From Saprospiraceae bacterium (lineage in GTDB: Bacteria; Bacteroidota; Bacteroidia; Chitinophagales; Saprospiraceae): 34,322 nucleotides of DNA. The stretch is taken from NCBI GenBank assembly GCA_022844565.1, contig JALHLK010000049.1:1-34322 (forward strand), given 5' to 3'. A program made the position numbers and the translations under genes. Under the pieces are notes generated by a model that was not told the origin of the DNA, ran no database searches, and saw nothing but the letters and a program-made list of their open reading frames with translations. Of this stretch, positions 1 to 9,544 are shown piece by piece; position 1 is the stretch's first letter; each line of letters begins with the position of its first letter.

Positions 1-170
1 CTTGACAGATTCTCCATAAAATATACTAGTCGTTTACAAGTTGTAGTTTCCAAAATCTGTCGAAAAAAAAATAAAAATTATTTATTAACCAAATAGACAC
101 ACTTTAATGAACTATTCCTCATAAAACTAAACCTGTCTTAACCTCCTCTCAACATTCTAAACTAAAAGTT

Positions 171-250
171 GCATTCTCGTATTCTCAAATTCCCGCATTC
201 TCACATTCTTACATTCTCGGATTCAATCATTCAATCATTCTCTCATTATC
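171..250. repeat. degenerate 8-bp tandem repeat, about 10 units
   Basis: Ten consecutive 8-base units fit the consensus nCATTCTC (for example GCATTCTC at 171-178, 195-202 and ACATTCTC at 211-218), in exact 8-base register but with point differences. It lies 50 bases upstream of the aminotransferase start. The rest of 1-300 is AT-rich and shows no gene. The array could alter promoter spacing if units are gained or lost, but the units have diverged, which argues against frequent recent slippage. Confidence 0.8.
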
Positions 251-300
251 ATTCTGGCTTGATTTTTGCAAAATTTGATGAGTTCTCTTAAACTTATTAT

Positions 301-1503
301 ATGAATCTCAGACAAGCATTCCTCCGTCACGTAGGACAAACAAGTGAATATCCTATGTGCATCGAGGTAGAATATGCCAAGGGTATGTATATTTATGGAC
401 CAGGTGGAAAGCAGTATTTGGATATGGATTCTGGTATTTCTGTAAGTAGTTTAGGTCATAGGCACCCATATGTGATTCAAGCAATAAAGGATCAATTGGA
501 CAAATATCTGCATACGATGGTGTATGGTGAGCATATACAAGCTCCTCAAGTCAGGTATGCTGTCCAGCTTACCGCATTATTGGATAAAAGTTTGAATGCC
601 TTGTACTATGCAAATTGTGGCACAGAGGCTGTGGAAGTTGCATTAAAGTTGTGTAGGAAGGCAACAGGTAAGTCAAAAATTATCTCTTGTAATACTGCAT
701 ATCATGGTAGTACACTTGGGGCGGAGTCATTGCGATCAGATACCAGTTATACCATGCATTTTCAGCCGGGTATACCCGATGTCCACCATATTCGATTTAA
801 CGATTTGGATGACTTAGACAAAATATGTAGTAAGACAGCTTGCGTCATACTCGAACCCATACAAGCTGAAGCTGGTATTCGACTTCCAAAAGGCGACTAT
901 TTAAAAAAAGTAAAACAAAGGTGTGAAGATGTAGGAGCCTTGATGGTCCTCGATGAGATTCAAACAGGCTTTGGGCGAACAGGTCATCTTTTTGCTCATC
1001 AAAGTTATGACGTAGTACCCGATGTATTGCTAATTGCCAAAGGGATGGGTGGAGGTATGCCAATAGGTGGAGTAGTTGCGTCTAAACAACTGCTAGATAC
1101 ATTTATTAAAAATCCTTCGTTAGGTCATATCACTACATTTGGTGGGCATCCAGTATGTGTCGCTGCAGCCATTGCTACACTTGAGGTTTTAATCACAGAA
1201 TCGTCAATTATTGCTGAAGCTCAAAAGAAAGCAGATTATCTTGTCAGTAAATTGACGCATGCTTTCGTTAAAGAAATTAGATATGCTGGTTTATTTATTG
1301 GAGTTGAATTGGTAAATAAAGATATGATAGAACCATTTATTCTTCATGTTATTGAAAAAGGAGTTTTGGTTGATTTTTTTCTTTTTGACCCATGTAGCTT
1401 TCGAATCGCACCCCCTTTAATAATTGATTATCATGAGATTGATAAGGCGGTATCATTAATGAATGAAGGCTTTAAATTCTTGGAAAGTTTAGATTTAGTC
1501 TAA
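301..1503 (+). CDS. class III pyridoxal-phosphate aminotransferase (acetylornithine/ornithine aminotransferase-like)
   Basis: This is a fold-type I, class III PLP aminotransferase, which moves an amino group from an omega-amino donor to a 2-oxo acid. The 400-residue length fits the ArgD/ornithine aminotransferase group. Visible signatures are NCGTEAVEVALK (cofactor phosphate-binding region, ~105-116), the AYHGS block, LDEIQTGFGRTG (PLP-ring aspartate region, ~219-230) and IAKGMGGGMPIGG with the Schiff-base lysine at about K247, then TTFGGHP. The ATG at 301 starts directly at the conserved N-terminus. Substrate cannot be fixed from sequence: no arg genes flank it, and Bacteroidota carry many generic 'aspartate aminotransferase family' members of this type. 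It stands alone ahead of sdhCAB with a 78-base gap that holds a separate promoter candidate. Confidence 0.9.
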   Translation: MNLRQAFLRHVGQTSEYPMCIEVEYAKGMYIYGPGGKQYLDMDSGISVSSLGHRHPYVIQAIKDQLDKYLHTMVYGEHIQAPQVRYAVQLTALLDKSLNALYYANCGTEAVEVALKLCRKATGKSKIISCNTAYHGSTLGAESLRSDTSYTMHFQPGIPDVHHIRFNDLDDLDKICSKTACVILEPIQAEAGIRLPKGDYLKKVKQRCEDVGALMVLDEIQTGFGRTGHLFAHQSYDVVPDVLLIAKGMGGGMPIGGVVASKQLLDTFIKNPSLGHITTFGGHPVCVAAAIATLEVLITESSIIAEAQKKADYLVSKLTHAFVKEIRYAGLFIGVELVNKDMIEPFILHVIEKGVLVDFFLFDPCSFRIAPPLIIDYHEIDKAVSLMNEGFKFLESLDLV

Positions 1504-1529
1504 ATAGCGTGGAAATAAAATCTAAAAAT

Positions 1530-1559
1530 TTTGAAAGATTGTTTATAGAGTTAGATTTG
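1530..1559 (+). promoter_or_regulatory. candidate Bacteroidota promoter for sdhCAB
   Basis: TAGATTTG at 1552-1559 matches the Bacteroidota -7 element TAnnTTTG, and TTTG at 1530-1533 sits 18 bases upstream, close to the usual -33 TTTG spacing. Transcription would start near 1566, leaving a short leader before the ATG at 1582. Based on motif match only. Confidence 0.45.
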
Positions 1560-1581
1560 CATAAATTAAGATATTTTAATT

Positions 1582-2268
1582 ATGAATTGGTTTACAAATT
1601 TTCTTACATCTAGTATAGGTAGAAAACTTATTATGAGTCTTACAGGACTCTTTTTGATTTCTTTTTTAATAGTCCACTTACTTGGTAATTTTCAACTATT
1701 AAAAAACGATGCGGGCGAAGCATTTAATGTTTATGCCAAATTTATGACAAGTAATCCATTGATCAAATTTATCTCTATTGGGCTGTATGCAATGATTTTG
1801 CTTCACGCAGTTTTAGGCATATTGCTTTGGAGCAATAACCGAAAAGCTAAATCTACAGTACCTGCTGTAGGATATAGATCAGAGAAAGTTTCTTGGGCAT
1901 CAAAGAATATGGCTTTATTAGGAATTCTTGTATTTGCTTTTTTATGTATTCATATGGGTGATTTTTGGTTTAAAATGAAGTTTGGAGAGGTTGCAACAGT
2001 CAATTATGGAGATGGCGAAGTAAAAGATTTATATGCTAAAGTTCAAGCTTCTTTTAGCAGTTGGTTAGTTGTTTTCGCTTATATAATTGGGGTTTTGGCA
2101 CTCGGAGTACATTTATGGCATGGTTTTGAGAGTGCCTTTCAGACATTAGGGTTTAATCACAATAAATACACTCCGTTAATAAAAAGTTTAGGAAAAGGAT
2201 TGTCGGTCATTTTAGTGATTGGTTATCTTATTCTTCCTATATATTTTAAGCTATTTTTATCAGCTTAA
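1582..2268 (+). CDS. sdhC: succinate dehydrogenase/fumarate reductase cytochrome b subunit
   Basis: Membrane anchor of respiratory complex II, which carries heme b and hands electrons from succinate to menaquinone in the inner membrane. The 228 residues form about five hydrophobic helices. Histidines suited to heme ligation sit in the helices (IVHLLGNFQ ~31-39, LLHAVLG, CIHMGDFWF, GVHLWHGFESAFQ), the pattern of the b558-type single-subunit anchors of Bacteroidota rather than the separate SdhC/SdhD of Proteobacteria. It is the first gene of sdhCAB, behind a likely promoter at 1530-1559, with the flavoprotein starting about 60 bases downstream. Confidence 0.95.
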   Translation: MNWFTNFLTSSIGRKLIMSLTGLFLISFLIVHLLGNFQLLKNDAGEAFNVYAKFMTSNPLIKFISIGLYAMILLHAVLGILLWSNNRKAKSTVPAVGYRSEKVSWASKNMALLGILVFAFLCIHMGDFWFKMKFGEVATVNYGDGEVKDLYAKVQASFSSWLVVFAYIIGVLALGVHLWHGFESAFQTLGFNHNKYTPLIKSLGKGLSVILVIGYLILPIYFKLFLSA

Positions 2269-2328
2269 TGAACAAAATCATAATATCTACTGTCTTTACT
2301 TTTAAAATTGTTGAAAAATAATATGAAC

Positions 2329-4323
2329 ATGAAATTAGATTCAAAAGTACCATCGGGCCCGCTTGCAGACAAATGGCAAACTTACAAATCGACGCTTCCA
2401 TTAGTAGCTCCCAACAACAAAAGGAAGCTAGAAGTGATCGTTGTCGGTACAGGTTTAGCTGGGGCATCGGCAGCAGCAACTTTGGGCGAACTAGGTTATA
2501 AAGTAAAAGCATTTACATTTCATGATAGTCCTCGTAGAGCGCATAGTATTGCAGCTCAAGGTGGTATCAATGCAGCTAAAAACTATCAAAATGATGGAGA
2601 TAGTGCATATAGATTATTTTACGATACGATAAAGGGTGGTGACTACCGTAGCCGTGAAGCCAATGTACATAGATTGGCAGAAGTGAGTACGCAGATTATA
2701 GACCAATGTGTAGCTCAAGGGGTGCCATTCGCTAGAGAATATGGTGGATTGTTAGAAAATAGATCATTTGGAGGTGTGCAAGTATCTCGAACTTTTTATG
2801 CTAAAGGACAGACAGGACAGCAATTATTGATAGGTGCTTATCAATCACTTTCACGACAAATTTCTCTTGGTGCAGTCGAGATGTACAATAGGCATGAAAT
2901 GCTTGATTTGGTAAAAATAGATGGCAAAGCCAGGGGTATCATAGCAAGAAATTTACTGACAGGTGAGATAGAAAGACATGCAGCACATTGTGTAGTTTTG
3001 GCTACAGGAGGTTATGGCAATGTCTTTTACCTTTCGACTAATGCTATGAATTCGAATGTAAGTGCAGCATGGAGAGCAGTAAAAAGAGGAGCTTTGATGG
3101 CAAATCCTTGCTTTACGCAGATTCACCCAACTTGTATTCCTCAGTCAGGAGAATACCAGTCTAAGCTAACTTTGATGTCCGAATCATTGAGAAATGATGG
3201 TAGAGTTTGGGTACCTAAGAACATAGAAGACGCAAAAGCTATACAACGAGGTGAAAAAACTGGTTTGGATATTGCAGAAGAAAATAGAGATTATTTTTTA
3301 GAAAGAAGATATCCAGCTTTTGGTAATTTGGTACCAAGAGACGTAGCTTCTAGAGCTGCAAAAGTAGAATGTGACAAAGGTCACGGTGTAAGTAGAACAG
3401 GACTAGCAGTATTCCTTGATTTTTCGGCAGCTATCCTAAGGTACGGTACTTCTGATGCAAATAATAAAGGTATTAAAAATGCCTCAAAGGAAGATATCAT
3501 TGCAATGGGTACCAAAGTTGTGGAAGAAAAGTATGGTAACCTTTTTGAAATGTACGAAAAAATATCAGGAGAAAATCCTTATAAGTTTCCTATGAAAATT
3601 TATCCAGCAGTCCATTATACAATGGGAGGTGTTTGGGTAGATTACAATTTAGAAACAAATGTTCCTGGATTGTTTGCCACTGGAGAGGCTAATTTTTCAG
3701 ATCATGGTGCTAACAGATTAGGAGCATCCGCATTAATGCAAGGTTTGGCAGATGGTTATTTTGTATTGCCATATACCATAGGAACATATTTGTCCAAAGA
3801 AATCCGGACCGGTGCAGTATCAACTGATGCTCCAGAATTTGAACAAGCAGAAAACGATACTAAAGAAAGGATTGCTTTATTGAAAAACATAAATGGTAAG
3901 CAGTCTGTAGAAAGTTTTCACAGGAGACTTGGTAAAATCATGTGGGACCTTTGTGGCATGGCAAGAGATGAGGAAGGACTTAAGAAAGGTAGACAACAAA
4001 TCAGAGAATTGCGCGAGGAGTTTTATAAAGATGTTTTTGTACCAGGGGATACCAATGATTATAATCCAGAATTAGAAAAAGCATATAGAGTAGCAGACTT
4101 TCTTGAGCTGGGTGAACTGATGATGCTTGATGCATTAGAAAGAAATGAATCTTGTGGAGGTCATTTTAGAGAAGAATACCAATCTCCAGGTGGAGAGGCA
4201 CAAAGAGATGATGAAAATTTTGCTCACGTAGCAGCTTGGGAATGGGACGATAATAATCCTATTTTACATAAAGAAAAATTAATTTTTGAAAATGTGAAAT
4301 TGGCCACTAGGTCATATGAGTAA
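2329..4323 (+). CDS. sdhA: succinate dehydrogenase/fumarate reductase flavoprotein subunit
   Basis: Catalytic FAD subunit of complex II, oxidising succinate to fumarate in the TCA cycle. Numbered from the ATG at 2329, the protein has the dinucleotide fold [19 protein letters not shown] near the N-terminus, the covalent FAD histidine in [15 protein letters not shown], the substrate-site stretch HPTCIP, the catalytic-arginine block [18 protein letters not shown], and the FAD motif [16 protein letters not shown]. The open frame reaches back to a TTG at 2308, and an ATG also lies at 2323. I prefer 2329 because it gives the [16 protein letters not shown] start familiar in the phylum. Length (about 664 residues) fits the Bacteroidota form, which is longer than the E. 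coli protein. Confidence 0.95.
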   Translation: MKLDSKVPSGPLADKWQTYKSTLPLVAPNNKRKLEVIVVGTGLAGASAAATLGELGYKVKAFTFHDSPRRAHSIAAQGGINAAKNYQNDGDSAYRLFYDTIKGGDYRSREANVHRLAEVSTQIIDQCVAQGVPFAREYGGLLENRSFGGVQVSRTFYAKGQTGQQLLIGAYQSLSRQISLGAVEMYNRHEMLDLVKIDGKARGIIARNLLTGEIERHAAHCVVLATGGYGNVFYLSTNAMNSNVSAAWRAVKRGALMANPCFTQIHPTCIPQSGEYQSKLTLMSESLRNDGRVWVPKNIEDAKAIQRGEKTGLDIAEENRDYFLERRYPAFGNLVPRDVASRAAKVECDKGHGVSRTGLAVFLDFSAAILRYGTSDANNKGIKNASKEDIIAMGTKVVEEKYGNLFEMYEKISGENPYKFPMKIYPAVHYTMGGVWVDYNLETNVPGLFATGEANFSDHGANRLGASALMQGLADGYFVLPYTIGTYLSKEIRTGAVSTDAPEFEQAENDTKERIALLKNINGKQSVESFHRRLGKIMWDLCGMARDEEGLKKGRQQIRELREEFYKDVFVPGDTNDYNPELEKAYRVADFLELGELMMLDALERNESCGGHFREEYQSPGGEAQRDDENFAHVAAWEWDDNNPILHKEKLIFENVKLATRSYE

Positions 4324-4380
4324 TCCTTAATAAATTATTACTCAAAATTTTTACAATATAAACAGACTAAAAATTTACAT

Positions 4381-5127
4381 ATGAAATTGACGCTTAAAGT
4401 TTGGAGGCAAAAAAATAACAAATCACAAGGAAAGTTCGAAACGTATCAAGTTGAAGCCAATGAACATATGTCTTTTCTTGAAATGATGGACGTATTAAAT
4501 GAGCAACTCATCAATGATCATAAGGAGCCTGTAGTTTTTGAGCACGATTGTCGCGAAGGGATTTGTGGCACATGTTCGATGGTCATAAATGGGCAGCCAC
4601 ACGGCCCTCTCAAAGGTACTACTACTTGTCAATTACATATGAGATCTTTTAAGGATGGTGATACGATTACAGTTGAACCGTGGAGAGCTCAAGCGTTTCC
4701 TGTTATAAAAGACTTGGCTGTGGATAGATCAGCGTTTGATCGGATTATCCAAGCGGGAGGTTACATCAGCGTCAATACTGGTCAGGCTGTAGATGGTAAT
4801 GCCATTCCAATAGAAAAAGAGATGTCGCAAAAGGCATTTGATGCGGCAACTTGTATTGGTTGTGGTGCATGTGTGGCAGCATGTCCTAATGCATCTGCTA
4901 TGCTGTTTACTTCTGCAAAAGTTTCGCACTTAGGATTATTACCTCAAGGTAGAATAGAAGCACCTAAAAGAGTACAAAGTATGGTAGCTCAAATGGATAA
5001 AGAAGGTTTTGGTATGTGTTCTAACATTGGAGCTTGTAGTGCAGAATGCCCAAAAGAAATTTCATTAGAGAACATTGCTAGATTAAATCGAGAATATATA
5101 AAAGCATCTTTTACTACAGATAAATAG
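4381..5127 (+). CDS. sdhB: succinate dehydrogenase/fumarate reductase iron-sulfur subunit
   Basis: Electron-transfer subunit of complex II, linking the SdhA flavin to the SdhC quinone site. The N-terminal ferredoxin domain shows the [2Fe-2S] ligands in CREGICGTC plus a later TTTC. The C-terminal domain shows [12 protein letters not shown] ([4Fe-4S]) and [12 protein letters not shown] ([3Fe-4S]-type arrangement), followed by the conserved [12 protein letters not shown]. At 248 residues it is full length. It closes the sdhCAB operon 57 bases after sdhA. I see no strong terminator in the 153 bases before the next gene. Confidence 0.95.
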   Translation: MKLTLKVWRQKNNKSQGKFETYQVEANEHMSFLEMMDVLNEQLINDHKEPVVFEHDCREGICGTCSMVINGQPHGPLKGTTTCQLHMRSFKDGDTITVEPWRAQAFPVIKDLAVDRSAFDRIIQAGGYISVNTGQAVDGNAIPIEKEMSQKAFDAATCIGCGACVAACPNASAMLFTSAKVSHLGLLPQGRIEAPKRVQSMVAQMDKEGFGMCSNIGACSAECPKEISLENIARLNREYIKASFTTDK

Positions 5128-5280
5128 GCATATTAAAAAGTTATCGGCTTTAATTTTAAATTTCTGTTTTCTTCTATTTAATTGTTTTATAGGTTGGTAG
5201 CCTTAATTCTTTTCTAAATTTATTTGAAAAAGCGATTTCTTCAATTACTTTTATAGAAATTTTTAGTAAAACCAACTTAA

Positions 5281-6555
5281 ATGGATAGTCACGAAGATTT
5301 ATTTCTAAGACTGCAAGGGATTTTTGAAAGTTCTATAGATGCCATTATTACAATTGATGCATTTGGGATCATAGAAATGGTGAATGAGGCAACTTGCAAA
5401 TTGTTTTTATTTGAGCAAAAAGAATTATTAGGCCAAAATATAAAAATATTAATGCCCAAACCTTACCATGATAACCATGACCAATATTTAGATAATTATC
5501 ATAAAACGAGAAAGCCTAAAATTATAGGTATTGGTAGAGAGGTGATCGGTAGACAAAAAAATGGCCAAACATTCCCTTGTAGACTTGCCGTGAGTGAGGT
5601 AGTTTTAAATGATCGTATTATTTTCACTGGAATAATTCATGACCTAAGTGAAATAGTAAATGCGAGAAACAAAATAGTCGAATTTAACAATGAGCTTAGA
5701 GAAAAGGTTACTGATCGTACGTCTAAATTGGAAGATACTATAAATAAATTGTTAAACAGTAATCTCGAACTCGAAAATGAGATTTCAATACGTAAAGAAA
5801 CAGAAAAACTATTAAAAAGTAGTCAACAAGAGCTAGAAGTAGCTTTAAATAAAGAGAAGGAATTGGGTACTCTCAAAACCCGCTTTGTTTCTATGGCTTC
5901 ACATGAGTTTCGGACTCCACTAGCTACCATTCTATCGTCTGCAAGTTCAATTTCAAAGTATGAAACTACAGATCAGCAAGAACAAAGACTTAAACACGTA
6001 GCACGGATTAAAGATTCTGTCACAAACTTGACGGGTATTTTAAATGATTTCTTATCTCTCAGCAGACTTGAAGAAGGCAAAATAGAAGCAAATATCAGTG
6101 CCTTAAATTATCTTGAGCTTAGTCATAATATACAAAACGAACTTCTTGGAATTGTAAAGGAAGGTCAAACAATTAATAATGTATTCCATGGAAATGAATC
6201 TGAGATTTTCTCAGATCCTAGAATACTCAAAAACATCATGTTCAACCTTCTATCCAATGCAATAAAATATTCTGACAAAGAAATATTTTGTGACTTCTAT
6301 GTAAAAGAGGATCAGTATGTCATAATAATAAAAGATAGCGGTATCGGAATTCCTGATTATGATCAAAAATATATGTTTGATCGGTTCTTTAGGGCAGAAA
6401 ATGCGGTGAATATTCAAGGTACAGGGTTAGGTCTGAATATAGTAAAAAGATATGTCGATTTGCTTAATGGTTCTATCTCATTTAAAAGTGAATTGAATAA
6501 AGGAACAGAATTTACCGTAATTTTACCTAAATTTGCTCCTAAAATAAGTTTATAA
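5281..6555 (+). CDS. PAS-domain sensor histidine kinase with FixL-like heme-PAS signatures
   Basis: Soluble sensor kinase of 424 residues with no membrane segment. Domains in order: a PAS domain (~10-125), a coiled-coil linker (~130-195), a HisKA domain with the phospho-acceptor H208 in SHEFRTPLAT, and a HATPase domain with the N-box NLLSNAIKYS (~322-331), DSGIGIP (352-358) and GTGLGL (380-385). The PAS block MPKPYHDNHDQY...IIGIGREV closely resembles the rhizobial FixL heme pocket: H66 lines up with the proximal heme histidine and R86 with the ligand-sensing arginine. The same residues also occur in PAS domains not proven to bind heme. It lies 21 bases upstream of the response regulator, its likely partner, and just after sdhCAB. 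Oxygen sensing is an inference. Confidence 0.9.
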   Translation: MDSHEDLFLRLQGIFESSIDAIITIDAFGIIEMVNEATCKLFLFEQKELLGQNIKILMPKPYHDNHDQYLDNYHKTRKPKIIGIGREVIGRQKNGQTFPCRLAVSEVVLNDRIIFTGIIHDLSEIVNARNKIVEFNNELREKVTDRTSKLEDTINKLLNSNLELENEISIRKETEKLLKSSQQELEVALNKEKELGTLKTRFVSMASHEFRTPLATILSSASSISKYETTDQQEQRLKHVARIKDSVTNLTGILNDFLSLSRLEEGKIEANISALNYLELSHNIQNELLGIVKEGQTINNVFHGNESEIFSDPRILKNIMFNLLSNAIKYSDKEIFCDFYVKEDQYVIIIKDSGIGIPDYDQKYMFDRFFRAENAVNIQGTGLGLNIVKRYVDLLNGSISFKSELNKGTEFTVILPKFAPKISL

Positions 6556-6576
6556 AACGCTCAACAATATTTTCGA

Positions 6577-7647
6577 ATGTCACAACAAACTGATATGAAT
6601 GATAAGAAGACGATTTTGGTAATCGAAGACAATAATGATGTCAGAGAGAATATTGCAGAAATACTCGAACTTAGTTCTTATGAAGTCCTTCAAGCAGCCA
6701 ATGGTAAAGTTGGAGCAGATATGGCCATTCAGCATTCACCAGACTTGATACTATGTGATGTGATGATGCCCGAATTAGATGGATTTGGAGTTCTTAGAAT
6801 ACTGAATCGAAACCCTAAGACCATGGATATTCCCTTTATGTTTTTGACTGCTAAGGCAGAAAAGGAAGATTTTAGAAAAGGAATGACTTTAGGGGCGGAC
6901 GATTACATTACAAAGCCTTTTGATGATGTAGAATTGCTGGATACTATTGAAATGCGGTTGATCAAAGCTGATAGAATAAAAAATGTAGCTGTTAAGTCAG
7001 ATGAAAATTTTTTACATTCATTTATCAATCTAACTCGTGGTGAAGAAGTGCTTAAGTCGCTTTTAAAAGATAAAGAAACAAGAAAATTTCATAAAAAGGA
7101 TCAAATTTTTGAGTTTGGACAATACCCTAAACACTTGTATTTTATAGTAAATGGTTGGATTAAAGTTTCTAACACCAATGAACTTGGAAAAGAATTGATT
7201 TATAAATTTTACAAGGAAGGTGAGTTTTTCGGTTTTGAGAGTATCATCTTAAATAGTACATATAATGAATCTGCAATAGCTATGGAAACAACGGAGGTTT
7301 ATCTCATACCAAAAGATGAGTTGGTAAGCATCCTAGCAAAAGATCGCGATGTAAGCGCTAGACTCATTAAGTTAATGGCTGATAACTCTTTTGAAAAGAC
7401 ACAACAACTTTTAGACATTGCATATGGCTCTGTACGGAGGAAAGTAGCTAACGCCCTTTTATCATTAGAGGAAACACAGGGCACTACCATTAACATTTTG
7501 CGCGATGACTTAGCAGCATTAGCCGGTACTGCCAAAGAGACGGTTATCAGAACACTTTCTGATTTTAAAACTGAAAAAATTATTGATATAAAAGATCATT
7601 TAATTTATCTGCTTGACAAGTCGAAGTTGGTAAATATGCCCGTTTAA
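6577..7647 (+). CDS. response regulator fused to a Crp/Fnr-type transcription factor
   Basis: The protein has 356 residues. The N-terminal receiver domain (~12-130) has acidic residues E17/D18, phospho-acceptor D61 in LCDVMMPELDG, T91 and K113 in ITKPFDD. It is followed by a cyclic-nucleotide-binding-like beta-roll (FEFGQYPKHLYFIVNG... EGEFFGFES) and a C-terminal winged HTH (DDLAALAGTAKETVIRTLSDF) of Crp/Fnr type. No cysteine cluster for an Fnr iron-sulfur centre is visible, so phosphorylation by the upstream kinase is the likely switch. Receiver-Crp fusions are known in Bacteroidota. Together the pair resembles a FixL/FixJ/FixK chain compressed into two genes. The targets are unknown; sdhCAB next door is one candidate. 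Confidence 0.9.
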   Translation: MSQQTDMNDKKTILVIEDNNDVRENIAEILELSSYEVLQAANGKVGADMAIQHSPDLILCDVMMPELDGFGVLRILNRNPKTMDIPFMFLTAKAEKEDFRKGMTLGADDYITKPFDDVELLDTIEMRLIKADRIKNVAVKSDENFLHSFINLTRGEEVLKSLLKDKETRKFHKKDQIFEFGQYPKHLYFIVNGWIKVSNTNELGKELIYKFYKEGEFFGFESIILNSTYNESAIAMETTEVYLIPKDELVSILAKDRDVSARLIKLMADNSFEKTQQLLDIAYGSVRRKVANALLSLEETQGTTINILRDDLAALAGTAKETVIRTLSDFKTEKIIDIKDHLIYLLDKSKLVNMPV

Positions 7648-7717
7648 ATTTTATCCTTTCGGCAACTAATAAGGGGATGCTAATTAATGTAATGTATATG
7701 TTATTTCTTTACAACGC

Positions 7718-9541
7718 CTAATTTTCTAAAACCCTAATCTCTACCCTCTGATTTAATTGTCTACCTGCCTCTGTCGTACTGCTTGTAAGAGGTTTTCTTT
7801 TTCCGTAACCCTTGTAAGTTATTCTATCTTTTTCTATTTCTCTAAGATAGAAGTATTCTGCAATATTTTTTGCTCGATCATTGCTCAATTGATCACAATA
7901 TGAGTGGGGTGGAATAGTATTGGTGTGACCTCCAATTTCAATTTTAAGTTTTGGATTAGCATTTAAAATTTCAAAGAGTTCTTTTAAGGTTGGTAAACTT
8001 TCTAATGTTACTTCTGTGCTGTCGGCCAAAAACTTAACCTGATCAAGAATAATTGTTTTACCTTTTACCAGTTCCTTTGCATTTAGATTAGGTTTTGTAG
8101 CCACAAATTCTTGACTTTTATCTAAAGTTACTTTTTCTGTAATCGTTTCAGTTTTTTCAATTGATTCCACTAGATCAATGATTTGAACAAACGTACATTT
8201 ATTTGGATCAGTGATGGATACAGCATATTTTCCAGCACTCAGATTAGAGGCCTTGGGTCCTTGTTGATTGTTGGCCCATAAATAAGTATATATAGGTGTA
8301 CTCTTGAGTGTAATACTCCCGTTGTCACGCCCTTTCTCAGGTTTGATAATGGACAAGATTTCAATTTCGGAGGGAGTTGGAATATTTATTTCAATATTTT
8401 TTGAAGCTTTAAGTCCCAAAGCATCTGTGACTTCTATATTAATTAGACCTGCTTTTACTTGGGTGAGTATTGCTTTATCAGTAGGATATTCTGCCCATTT
8501 ATATCGGTAAGGTGGAGTTCCTCCTTTAACAAAAGCTTCTAGCTCACCATCACTTTTATCAATACATGAAGGTGTCTTTTTTACTAAGATATTTATAGAT
8601 AGGTCTTTAGAATCAGGTAGAAAGGTGAGTTCATAAAGGCCATAACCCTCTGTACCCAATAAAAGTGATTTATCATCCCATTTTAAACTTGTAGTCTTTT
8701 TTGTCAGAAATGTGATTTCATCCTCAAAGTTTTGAATTTTAGATGAGTAGGGGTCATAGGCTGTAAGTTTTTCAGACGCAAAATAAAGTTTTCCTTTAGT
8801 ATTAATTGTAAAATCATTTAGGCTTCCTTTTGTGAGATCATCACCTAGGCCAACAGGATAAAATCTATTTTTCAAGTCTACCAGCCACATATCATCTGTA
8901 CTCACAAACCACATACCTTCATTATTTTCGAAAAAGTCAAGCACGTTTTTGCCCTCGTTGTACTTCTTCCAATTGTTTTTTGTTATTCTGTAATCACCAT
9001 TTGTCGTACCTATCCAAAGATTATTGGCAGCATCGCGATGGATAAAGTTTACACCCGATTTATCAAATTTTGAGTTTCTTTTGGTCATTTCTTCGATTTT
9101 AGATGTTGCCAAGTTGTATCTGAAAAGTCCTTTTTTTGTTCCAATCCAAAGTAAGGAGCCTTGATTGTATAGTGCTGTTACAATCTGACTAGAATCTAAG
9201 ACTACGATGCTTTTACCCGTTTTATCATATATCATACTTTCGGAGCTCAGCACATATTGATCATTATCTAGCTCTTCAAAATTGGTAAGATTTAAACTTT
9301 TTAAATTTTGAGTGACATTATTGTCTTTATCTTTGATATACACTCCATTATTGGTCAAAACGGCAATGCCTATTTTTGGAGTTTTGATTATTCTGTTGAC
9401 GATACTATTAGAGGGGAGCCAAGAAGCTTGCTGAAAACTATAATTCTCTTGAGCATTAATTACACTCGTAAAATGTACACCTAAAATCATAAAGAGAAAT
9501 GGGTGTAAAGCAGAAAGTAAATACTTTTTCATGGTGATCAT
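7718..9541 (-). CDS. envelope protein with propeller-like repeats, SprB repeats and C-terminal OmpA domain
   Basis: The protein is exported: an N-terminal signal peptide (MKKYLLSALHPFLFMILGVHF...) follows the ATG at 9532, while the open frame reaches 9541. The first ~300 residues contain WIGTKKGLFRYNL and LWIGTTNGDYRI, the pattern of two-component-regulator propeller blades. Residues ~320-450 hold SprB-type units (SDGELEAFVKGGTPPYRYKW, then a second unit with YTYLWANNQQG). The last ~110 residues are an OmpA/MotB peptidoglycan-binding domain (IEIGGHTN, LSNDRAKNIAEYF, ITYKGYGKRKP, NQRVEIRV). It probably sits in the outer membrane or periplasm and grips peptidoglycan. It is the second gene of a minus-strand pair, starting within a few bases of the coiled-coil gene's stop, and converges on the response regulator. 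Confidence 0.85.
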   Translation of the reverse strand: MITMKKYLLSALHPFLFMILGVHFTSVINAQENYSFQQASWLPSNSIVNRIIKTPKIGIAVLTNNGVYIKDKDNNVTQNLKSLNLTNFEELDNDQYVLSSESMIYDKTGKSIVVLDSSQIVTALYNQGSLLWIGTKKGLFRYNLATSKIEEMTKRNSKFDKSGVNFIHRDAANNLWIGTTNGDYRITKNNWKKYNEGKNVLDFFENNEGMWFVSTDDMWLVDLKNRFYPVGLGDDLTKGSLNDFTINTKGKLYFASEKLTAYDPYSSKIQNFEDEITFLTKKTTSLKWDDKSLLLGTEGYGLYELTFLPDSKDLSINILVKKTPSCIDKSDGELEAFVKGGTPPYRYKWAEYPTDKAILTQVKAGLINIEVTDALGLKASKNIEINIPTPSEIEILSIIKPEKGRDNGSITLKSTPIYTYLWANNQQGPKASNLSAGKYAVSITDPNKCTFVQIIDLVESIEKTETITEKVTLDKSQEFVATKPNLNAKELVKGKTIILDQVKFLADSTEVTLESLPTLKELFEILNANPKLKIEIGGHTNTIPPHSYCDQLSNDRAKNIAEYFYLREIEKDRITYKGYGKRKPLTSSTTEAGRQLNQRVEIRVLEN

Positions 9542-9544
9542 TTT

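Noticed and set aside
4-61. Inverted repeat GACAGATT/AATCTGTC followed by an A-run at the window start
   Set aside because: Only 8 bp with a 42-base loop and no T-run on the plus strand; too weak to call a terminator without the upstream gene.
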